A stretch of DNA of 7,066 nt. Origin: Spirochaetaceae bacterium (GTDB lineage Bacteria > Spirochaetota > Spirochaetia > Treponematales > Breznakiellaceae). Numbering within the stretch: position 1 is the stretch's first letter; each line of letters starts with the position of its first letter. Below the pieces are notes generated by a model. It worked only from the letters and a program-made list of their open reading frames with translations. It did no database searches and was not told where the DNA came from. Made by a program: the position numbers and the translations under genes. The stretch lies in contig JAISCK010000194.1 in NCBI GenBank assembly GCA_031265635.1, positions 1 through 7,066 of the forward strand, in the 5' to 3' direction. Shown piece after piece: positions 1-4,855 of this stretch.

Positions 1-10
1 TGCCGAGTGC

Positions 11-25
11 CTGCCTGACAGGCAG
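11..25. repeat. Short perfect palindrome upstream of the first gene
   Basis: Two 7-base arms (CTGCCTG / CAGGCAG) around a single central A. It ends 4 bases before the ribosome binding site of the gene at 41. With a one-base loop it is a poor RNA hairpin unless the stem opens, so a dimeric-protein operator or the tail of an upstream terminator are both possible. Only 10 bases are visible further upstream, so its context cannot be judged. Confidence 0.4.
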
Positions 26-28
26 CGC

Positions 29-35
29 AAGGAGG
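29..35 (+). promoter_or_regulatory. Strong Shine-Dalgarno for the gene at 41
   Basis: AAGGAGG sits 5 bases before the ATG at 41. It is close to a perfect anti-16S match and fixes the start of the first gene. No promoter can be assigned because the window begins only 40 bases upstream. Confidence 0.85.
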
Positions 36-40
36 TTTTT

Positions 41-709
41 ATGGCGGAAGACATTCCGACCAATGACGCGCTCTTTGACATTTATTTTAAGTTTCTCTGC
101 CAGCTTGTGGCGCTGCGGACGACCGGCTCCCCGCCGGAATGGGACCATGTGCCCCAGGCGGCGGTTACCCGGCTCAACGCGGCCTACGCCATCTGGTACA
201 CGGCCTACATCATTACCACCAAGGCCCACACCTTCCTGGACACGGACGCCAAAAACCGGGCAAAAGAAGACGGGACCAAAGAGATCCGCTCGTTCCTCAA
301 CGAATACATCCGGTATTCGTCAAAGGTGAGCATAGCGGACAAGGAAAGCGTAGGTGTTTTTGGCCGGAATCCGCCGCATCCTACCCCGCGCCCCACCACG
401 GTGCCGGAACTTGACCCCAGGGCGGGCAATCCCCGGCAGGTAGTGATCCGCTACCGGGACAAGGGCAGCAGCCGCCGGGGCAAACCCAAAGGCGTACACG
501 GCATCGAGATACGCTGGGCGTTCCTCGACCACGAACCGGCAAGCATAAACGAACTGATCAATTCGTCGTTTGACACCCGCAGCCCCCTCATCCTCACCTT
601 CGGCGAAGAAGACCGCGGCAAGCGCCTCTACATGGCCGGCCGCTGGGAAATAGAGCGCGAAGGCGAAAAAGGCGACTTCGGGGATATTGTGTCGGCTATC
701 GTACCGTGA
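41..709 (+). CDS. Hypothetical protein, helical N-terminal region plus Fn3-like C-terminal domain
   Basis: A 222-residue protein of unknown function with an ideal ribosome binding site. There is no signal peptide or membrane segment, so it is probably cytoplasmic. Residues about 8-105 look helical and rich in aromatics (Trp34, Trp52, several Tyr). Residues 108-128 are a Pro-rich linker (PPHPTPRPTTVPELDP). Residues 132-222 look like one beta-sandwich, with alternating hydrophobic strands such as VVIRY, GIEIRWAFLD and PLILTF, and the family-like segments SSFDTRSP, RGKRLYMAGRWE and a closing IVSAIVP. I recall the same ending (RGK-Y-RWEN-GEKGPWSEI-SAIIP) in uncharacterised proteins of treponemes and Bacteroidetes that look fibronectin III-like; this is memory, not a search. 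A hairpin terminator follows 9 bases after the stop, so it is probably its own transcription unit. No function is proposed. Confidence 0.75.
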   Translation: MAEDIPTNDALFDIYFKFLCQLVALRTTGSPPEWDHVPQAAVTRLNAAYAIWYTAYIITTKAHTFLDTDAKNRAKEDGTKEIRSFLNEYIRYSSKVSIADKESVGVFGRNPPHPTPRPTTVPELDPRAGNPRQVVIRYRDKGSSRRGKPKGVHGIEIRWAFLDHEPASINELINSSFDTRSPLILTFGEEDRGKRLYMAGRWEIEREGEKGDFGDIVSAIVP

Positions 710-717
710 TGAAAGAG

Positions 718-760
718 GAACTAACCGCGAAGTCGGGGGCTTCGCGGTAGTTCTTCTGTT
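718..760 (+). terminator. Hairpin terminator after the first gene
   Basis: The 5' arm 718-732 (GAACTA, one bulged A at 724, CCGCGAAG) pairs perfectly with 740-753 (CTTCGCGG, TAGTTC), with a 7-base loop at 733-739. The bases after it (TTCTGTT, 754-760) are T-rich but not a clean T run, so this is a probable rather than certain intrinsic terminator. It begins 9 bases after the stop codon at 709. Confidence 0.65.
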
Positions 761-811
761 ATCGGGGGAGGTTTGCTAAACCGCTACTTCTAATCACCTT
801 CATATTTCCGT

Positions 812-1261
812 ATGCTTGTCTTCGTGGAAAACATTCTGAACGAAGCCGAAATCCCCGAGATCTCCGAAACCGGGGAAGAAAAAGGGCTGTCCGATAGAGA
901 CTTGCAAGGAAAGTATATCAGCCTGGCCTATAGTCGTTTTGTTCGTAATCCTCCGGTGCTTGTTGTAAACCATGAAACAAACTGGCTTATAGAACTGTCA
1001 AGCCGGGTGATTAAAGAATGGAGGGCGAAATCCCGCACACGGGAACGAATTATATCCATCCAGTTGCTCGATACGATAATCGAGAAGGCAAAATTTCTGA
1101 AAACCGTGAAGGATGCTAAAAACACTCCCGGAATAGCTGATGTCAGCTACTTTGAGAGTCTCTGCAAGATCAACGGCAGATTATTCAGAATAAATATAAC
1201 CGTCAAACGAATAGAAAACCGCCGTTTTGCTTACTACTATTCGGCGCTTGGCTTGAAATGA
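812..1261 (+). CDS. Small accessory protein with possible LPD3/BECR-type C-terminal domain; N-terminus uncertain
   Basis: A 149-residue ORF whose product I do not firmly recognise. Residues 1-30 are acidic. From residue 31 on, the layout (an LQGK segment, a basic helical stretch, LLDTIIEKAKFL, then short strands YFESLCKI, GRLFRINITVKRI and RRFAYYYSALGL) resembles LPD3-like or barnase/EndoU/ColicinE5-D/RelE-like domains at the C-termini of large polyvalent and toxin proteins. Such proteins normally carry more sequence in front. The ATG at 812 has no Shine-Dalgarno, and an in-frame TAA at 791 rules out a long extension, so it may be a leaderless gene, a solo domain or a 5'-truncated remnant. 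A hand count over 961-1140 gives about 43% GC, clearly lower than the ATPase genes, which suggests transfer. A strong hairpin follows the stop. Coding status is fairly likely; the domain call is tentative. Confidence 0.5.
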   Translation: MLVFVENILNEAEIPEISETGEEKGLSDRDLQGKYISLAYSRFVRNPPVLVVNHETNWLIELSSRVIKEWRAKSRTRERIISIQLLDTIIEKAKFLKTVKDAKNTPGIADVSYFESLCKINGRLFRINITVKRIENRRFAYYYSALGLK

Positions 1262-1265
1262 ACCT

Positions 1266-1293
1266 CCTCGCCGCAGAGCGGCGAGGTATCTTG
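1266..1293 (+). terminator. GC-rich hairpin after the second gene
   Basis: A perfect 9-bp stem, CCTCGCCGC (1266-1274) with GCGGCGAGG (1278-1286), and a 3-base AGA loop, starting 5 bases after the TGA at 1259-1261. It is followed by TATCTTG, a weak T tract. It probably stabilises or terminates the plus-strand transcript. Transcripts arriving from the minus strand would fold the same stem, followed there by AGGTTCATTT. Confidence 0.55.
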
Positions 1294-1342
1294 TAAGCGT
1301 TGCATCGTTTACGAGGTTCGTTCTGTAAGGAAATTATTAACT

Positions 1343-1436
1343 GTGGGGTCTACTACCATTTTATTGTCGGTGTTACCGACTCTAACCGCCGCAGTGCCTC
1401 CCCCGCGCAAGCGGGTTCTTGGGTAGTAGACCCCAC
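1343..1436. repeat. 94-bp palindromic element (MITE-like or structured RNA)
   Basis: A perfect 15-bp inverted repeat closes the element: GTGGGGTCTACTACC (1343-1357) and GGTAGTAGACCCCAC (1422-1436). The 64 bases between hold two hairpins: GTCGGT/ACCGAC with a GTT loop (1366-1380), and CCCGC/GCGGG with a GCAA loop (1402-1415, a GNRA tetraloop if the plus strand is transcribed). The whole folds as a three-way junction. CGCAGTG at 1390-1396 is also complementary to CACTGCG at 1434-1440, which would open the closing stem. No transposase and no clear target duplication is visible. It could be a miniature inverted-repeat element, an interspersed repeat or a functional RNA. Confidence 0.6.
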
Positions 1437-1440
1437 TGCG

Positions 1441-1515
1441 AATAAAAAACCGCATCCGATGGGCATACTACGCTTGCCTGTCTCCAGGCTCACGAACCTC
1501 GACGGATACGGTTTT
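1441..1515 (-). terminator. Intrinsic terminator, minus strand, with branched loop
   Basis: Read on the minus strand, AAAACCGTATCCG (1515-1503) pairs with CGGATGCGGTTTT (1458-1446): 13 pairs including one U-G wobble. The 3' arm runs straight into TTTTTT then ATT (1449-1441). On the plus strand the same position is a C-A mismatch, which argues that the minus strand is the one transcribed. The 44-base loop carries its own hairpin, GCCTG-GAGA-CAGGC (1489-1476). The stem could end both read-through from atpB and the putative short transcript starting near 1528. Confidence 0.55.
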
Positions 1516-1528
1516 CGGGACACGCCCT
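1441..1528 (-). ncRNA. Putative small RNA of about 80-88 nt
   Basis: Inferred from a promoter (-35 at 1563-1558, -10 at 1540-1535) placed about 85 bases ahead of a stem followed by six Ts. The predicted transcript starts near 1528-1526 with AGGGCGTGTCCCG. It then forms the 13-bp stem whose loop contains GCCTG-GAGA-CAGGC, a GNRA-capped hairpin. No reading frame with a ribosome binding site lies inside it. I compared it by eye with SRP RNA (the GGAA tetraloop with the asymmetric AGCAG side), tmRNA, RNase P RNA and common riboswitches and saw no match. Ends are approximate. Existence of a transcript is inferred only from signals. Confidence 0.35.
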
Positions 1529-1534
1529 GCTTAT

Positions 1535-1563
1535 ACTATCGCCTCAATCTACCAGTCTGTCAA
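1535..1563 (-). promoter_or_regulatory. Sigma-70-type promoter on the minus strand behind atpB
   Basis: A perfect -35 TTGACA (1563-1558), a 17-base spacer, and a -10-like GATAGT (1540-1535, 4 of 6 consensus bases). A start would fall near 1528-1526. It lies 14-42 bases beyond the atpB stop and points away from the operon, towards the structured region, so it cannot serve the ATPase genes. Confidence 0.5.
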
Positions 1564-1576
1564 GTACAAGATACGG

Positions 1577-3028
1577 TCAGGGCGGAAGTTGCATAAGCGG
1601 GTCAAGGTACTTTTCGAGGTACTCTTTCCGCACGCGGAGCAGTTCGTCACGGGGGAGTTCCGAAAGGGCGAGCCAGCCCAGTTCAAGGGTGCGCTCTATG
1701 CTCCGGTTTTCGGTCTCGCCCTGGCTGAGAAACTGCTGTTCGAATGTTTCGCCGAAGCGGAGGTAGCGTCTGTCGCCCGCGGAGAGTTCTTCTTCGCCTA
1801 TGATGGCCGCCAGGTTCCGCAGTTGCCTGACTTTGGAATAGGCGGCAAAGAGCTGGCTGGACAGGTCTTTGTGGTCCTCGCGGGTCATGCCCGGCCCTAT
1901 GCCGTCTTTCATGAGCCGCGAAAGGCTGGGGAGGCCGGCGACGGGGGGGTATACGCCGCGCTGGAACAGTTCCCGGTCCAGCACTATCTGGCCTTCGGTG
2001 ATATAGCCTGAAAGGTCGGGTATGGGGTGGCTTATGTCGTCATTGGGCATGGTCAGTATGGGTATCTGGGTGATTGACCCGGTGGAATCTTTTATTTTTC
2101 CCGCCCTTTCGTACAGGGAGGCCAGGTCGGAATACAAATAGCCCGGATAGCCTTTGCGGCTGGGGACTTCGCCCCGTATGGAAGATACTTCCCGCAGGGA
2201 TTCGCAGTAATTGGTCATGTCGGTCATTACCACGAGTACGTGCATGTTCTCCCGGTAGGCCAGGTATTCGGCGGCGGTGAGGGCGCAGCGGGGCGCTACG
2301 AGCCGCTCAAGGCTCGGCGCGTCGGCCAGGGAGAGGAAGACCGCTACATTGGCGAGGACCCCGGACTGTTCAAAATCATCAAGGAAGAAACGGGCCGCGT
2401 CGTACTTGACGCCCATGGCGCAGAATATCACCACAAAGGGCGCTTCGCCCGGAGCGGAAGCTGTCCCGGAGGGTTCCGCTCCGGGCTGCTCGCCGGACTG
2501 CCTTTCGGGTTTGATGATGGCGGCCTGCCTGACTATCTGGGCGGCAAGCTGGTTATGGGGAAGGCCGCTTCCCGAAAAAATCGGCAGTTTCTGGCCCCGT
2601 ATCAGGGTATTCATGCCGTCTATGGCCGAAATGCCGGTCTGTATGAAGTCCCTGGGGTAGGTTCTGGCATAGGGGTTAATGGGGAGGCCGTTGATATCCA
2701 TAAACTCCGAAGAAAATATGTCGCCTGAGCCGTCTATGGGTTCTCCCAGGCCGTTAAAGACCCGGCCCAAAAGGCCCTTCCCTACCCTGAGTTCCATGGG
2801 CCGGTCAAGGAATTCCAGCCGGGAATCTTCTGCCGAAAGGCCGGTATTGCTGCCGAAAATCTGTACGGCGGTCCAGTCGGCGCTCATATCCACCACCCTG
2901 CCCAGGCGGCGGCCTCCGTCCCGGCCGTAGACCGCGACAAGTTCGTTAAAACCCGCGTTCCTGCCCCGTCCGGTGATAACCACGGGCCCTTCAACACGGA
3001 CAAGGCCCCTGTATTCAACGCCTCTCAT
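1577..3028 (-). CDS. atpB: V/A-type ATPase subunit B
   Basis: The 483-residue non-catalytic (regulatory) head subunit, which alternates with A in the A3B3 ring on the cytoplasmic side. Residues 1-75 are the N-terminal beta barrel. The nucleotide-fold domain follows, with PINPYARTYPRDFIQTGISAID (about 116-137) typical of B. The P-loop position reads SGSGLPHNQLAAQI (152-165) and lacks the Walker Lys, as normal for B. PSLSRLMKDGIG (367-378) carries the arginine finger, Arg371, that reaches the catalytic site of A. The rest is the C-terminal helical domain. Residues about 174-197 form a Pro/Ala/Gly/Glu-rich loop longer than I remember in relatives and coincide with a DNA palindrome. The ATG at 3028 has GAGGAG (3040-3035) 6 bases upstream. 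The gap after atpA is 36 bases. It is the last operon gene; subunit D does not follow. Confidence 0.95.
   Translation of the reverse strand: MRGVEYRGLVRVEGPVVITGRGRNAGFNELVAVYGRDGGRRLGRVVDMSADWTAVQIFGSNTGLSAEDSRLEFLDRPMELRVGKGLLGRVFNGLGEPIDGSGDIFSSEFMDINGLPINPYARTYPRDFIQTGISAIDGMNTLIRGQKLPIFSGSGLPHNQLAAQIVRQAAIIKPERQSGEQPGAEPSGTASAPGEAPFVVIFCAMGVKYDAARFFLDDFEQSGVLANVAVFLSLADAPSLERLVAPRCALTAAEYLAYRENMHVLVVMTDMTNYCESLREVSSIRGEVPSRKGYPGYLYSDLASLYERAGKIKDSTGSITQIPILTMPNDDISHPIPDLSGYITEGQIVLDRELFQRGVYPPVAGLPSLSRLMKDGIGPGMTREDHKDLSSQLFAAYSKVRQLRNLAAIIGEEELSAGDRRYLRFGETFEQQFLSQGETENRSIERTLELGWLALSELPRDELLRVRKEYLEKYLDPLMQLPP
2447..2486. repeat. Perfect 13-bp inverted repeat inside atpB
   Basis: GCCCGGAGCGGAA (2447-2459) and TTCCGCTCCGGGC (2474-2486) with a 14-base spacer, 40 bases in all. 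It is read in frame by atpB as roughly QPGAEPSGTASAPG and forms most of the extra loop at residues 174-197 of subunit B. An arm this long and perfect is not expected by chance in a conserved coding region. It may be an inserted palindromic element that the protein tolerates in a surface loop. Confidence 0.7.
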
Positions 3029-3064
3029 GGCAGGCTCCTCTTGCCGGGTCTGTCGCCCTTTTCA

Positions 3065-4855
3065 TCACGGAAGCTCCTTGACCCGGTAGGATCGTTCAAG
3101 TTCGTCAAGGGAATCTTTCATTTCTTTTTCAAAAAGGGAAAGCTCATTGGGTTTGTCATTGGGCACCGTACTTTTGAGGCGGGCGAGTTTTTCCCGCACG
3201 GGAAGGGCGGTTATTTTAAGGAGCGGCGCTCCCAGTTTGACGCAGACCAGGGACCGCTCGTAAAATTCCATGATGAGTTCCAGAATGCGCACCTGTTTGA
3301 GGGGAACGCAGTACATGTCGGCGTCGTCAAAGGAATTTTGCTGGAGAAAACCGTCTTTTACAATATCCGAGGCAAGGAGTATGAGCCGCTGGTCGTCGGG
3401 CAGGGCGTCGGACCCTATGAGGCGGACGATTTCGGCAAGCCGCTGTTCCTTTTTGAGGAGTTCAAGGGCTTTGCGCCGCACTACGGCCCAGGAGGGGTTG
3501 ACCTTTTCCCACCATGCTTCGACTTCCCCGGCGTATTCCGAATAGCTGTCTGTCCAGCTTATGGCCGGATAATGCCGGGCGTTTGCCAGTTCCCGGTCCA
3601 GTGCCCAGAAGCAGCGTATAAAGCGCTTGGTATGCTGGGTTACGGGTTCGGAAAAATCCCCGCCCGGAGGGGAGACGGCCCCGATAATCGAAACCGAGGC
3701 TTCCCCGCCGTTCAGGGTTTTGACCCTTCCCGCCCTTTCGTAGAATTCGGCAAGCCTGGTGGGAAGGTAGGCCGGAAAGCCTTCCTCGGCGGGCATTTCC
3801 TCCATGCGGCCCGACAGTTCCCTGAGGGCTTCGGCCCAGCGGCTTGTTGAATCGGCCATGATGGCCACATGGTAGCCCATGTCCCGGTAGAACTCGGCCA
3901 GGGTTACGCCGGTGTAGATGGAAACTTCCCTGGCCGCTACGGGCATATTGCTGGTATTGGCGATGAGTATGGTCCGCTCCATGAGGGACCGGCCGTTCCG
4001 GGGGTCGACGAGGCCGGGGAACTCGGTAAGCACGTCAGTCATTTCGTTGCCCCGCTCGCCGCAGCCTATATAGACAATCACGCCGGCGTCGCACCATTTG
4101 GCTATGGCGTGCTGGGTCATGGTTTTGCCGGTCCCGAAGCCGCCCGGTATGGCGGCGGTTCCTCCCTTTGACAGGGGGAAAAACACGTCGATGACCCGCT
4201 GGCCGCTTAGCAGGGGCTCATTGGGGGAAAGCCGTTGGGAGACCGGCCTTGCCCTGCGCACCGGCCACCACTGGGCCAGGGGTATTGTTTCGCCCGAATC
4301 GGCGCGGGCTATGCCGCTGTCAACAGTGTACAGGCCCCTGGGGGAAAGTTCTTTTAGAAGGCCGCCCCGCATGTCCGGGGGCGCCATGATTTTGCAGGTA
4401 ACGCTTTCTGTTTCTTTTACTGTGCCCAGGACCATGCCCGGCGCGAGGGGAACGGCTTTTTCGCGTTCCAGGGCCAAAGCAAGGTCAGGGTCAGGTATGA
4501 ATTCCCAGCGCTTTTCCGTGTCCATCGGCGCGCCCCGCGCTCCGGGATCAAGAAAGGCGCCTGATGTTTTGTAAAGGAATTCCAGAGGGCGCTGAATGCC
4601 GTCATAAATGGTCCCCATGAGGCCGGGTCCGAGACGCGCCGAAAGGGGGCGGCCTGTGGAAAAGACCTTCGCGCCTATTTTCAGCCCCGTATCATCTTCG
4701 TACACCTGAATGACCGCCTCCTGGCCTTCAATGCGTACTATCTCGCCAATGATACGTTTGCCGCCTACCTCAACGAGGTCAAAGAGCCCCGCCGCGCCAA
4801 GGCCCGACGCCCGCACTATGGGACCTGAAATCCGTATGACAGAGCCTTCAATCAT
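3065..4855 (-). CDS. atpA: V/A-type ATPase catalytic subunit A
   Basis: The catalytic head subunit that binds and turns over ATP, coupled to rotation of the central stalk; 596 residues from the preferred ATG. The order is a beta barrel (about 1-75), the A-specific non-homologous insertion (about 110-200), the nucleotide-binding domain and a C-terminal helical domain. Visible motifs, numbered from the ATG: Walker A GGFGTGKT (238-245), the catalytic Glu in CGERGNE (Glu267), SNMPVAAREVSIYTG (302-316), ADSTSRWAEALRE (334-346) and SPPGGDFSEPVTQHT (395-409). All key residues are intact and the length is normal for the family. A GTG at 4858 is also in frame but lies only 2 bases from GGAGG (4865-4861); the ATG at 4855 has 5-base spacing and is preferred. 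It overlaps the end of atpE by 8 bases, implying translational coupling. Confidence 0.96.
   Translation of the reverse strand: MIEGSVIRISGPIVRASGLGAAGLFDLVEVGGKRIIGEIVRIEGQEAVIQVYEDDTGLKIGAKVFSTGRPLSARLGPGLMGTIYDGIQRPLEFLYKTSGAFLDPGARGAPMDTEKRWEFIPDPDLALALEREKAVPLAPGMVLGTVKETESVTCKIMAPPDMRGGLLKELSPRGLYTVDSGIARADSGETIPLAQWWPVRRARPVSQRLSPNEPLLSGQRVIDVFFPLSKGGTAAIPGGFGTGKTMTQHAIAKWCDAGVIVYIGCGERGNEMTDVLTEFPGLVDPRNGRSLMERTILIANTSNMPVAAREVSIYTGVTLAEFYRDMGYHVAIMADSTSRWAEALRELSGRMEEMPAEEGFPAYLPTRLAEFYERAGRVKTLNGGEASVSIIGAVSPPGGDFSEPVTQHTKRFIRCFWALDRELANARHYPAISWTDSYSEYAGEVEAWWEKVNPSWAVVRRKALELLKKEQRLAEIVRLIGSDALPDDQRLILLASDIVKDGFLQQNSFDDADMYCVPLKQVRILELIMEFYERSLVCVKLGAPLLKITALPVREKLARLKSTVPNDKPNELSLFEKEMKDSLDELERSYRVKELP

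Larger units (their letters stand above)
1262..1576. other. Intergenic region between convergent genes, rich in structure
   Basis: This 315-base gap lies between the plus-strand gene ending at 1261 and atpB ending at 1577. I see no protein gene with a credible start. It holds, from left to right: the hairpin 1266-1286; a 7-base inverted pair GAACCTC (1260-1266) / GAGGTTC (1313-1319); the 94-bp palindromic element 1343-1436; the minus-strand terminator-like stem 1446-1515; and a minus-strand promoter 1535-1563. In V-ATPase operons subunit D normally follows B, so this region occupies the place where atpD would be expected. Confidence 0.7.

Noticed and set aside
718..753. Integron attC site after the first gene
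   Set aside because: The hairpin arms do not give the RYYYAAC / GTTRRRY core pair with proper spacing, and no integrase is in view.
1353..1466. Minus-strand 37-codon frame starting at ATG 1466
   Set aside because: No ribosome binding site, Cys/Gly/Thr-rich sequence with no recognisable pattern, and it crosses the terminator-like T run and the 94-bp palindrome.
1441..1528. SRP RNA (4.5S) or tmRNA in the minus-strand structured segment
   Set aside because: The hairpin GCCTG-GAGA-CAGGC has a GNRA loop but lacks the conserved GGAA loop with the AGCAG asymmetric side of SRP RNA, and there is no tRNA-like end or CCA for tmRNA.
1300..1596. Plus-strand 98-codon frame across the intergenic region
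   Set aside because: It starts at TTG with no ribosome binding site, runs through all the hairpins, and ends inside the 3' end of atpB on the other strand. It is better explained as an open frame through a structured or repeated element, though similar spurious proteins may be annotated elsewhere if the element is dispersed.
2100..3750. Near-identical stretch CCCGCCCTTTCGTA in atpB and atpA as a mobile repeat
   Set aside because: It encodes the shared YERAG segment of the paralogous A and B subunits and reflects common descent.
3041..3850. Plus-strand 269-codon frame opposite atpA
   Set aside because: A shadow of atpA; its Gly/Phe/Pro-rich translation has no domain features, while the minus-strand frame carries all V-ATPase motifs. 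The other long plus-strand frames at 1589-2728, 3869-4574 and 4909-5562 are shadows for the same reason.
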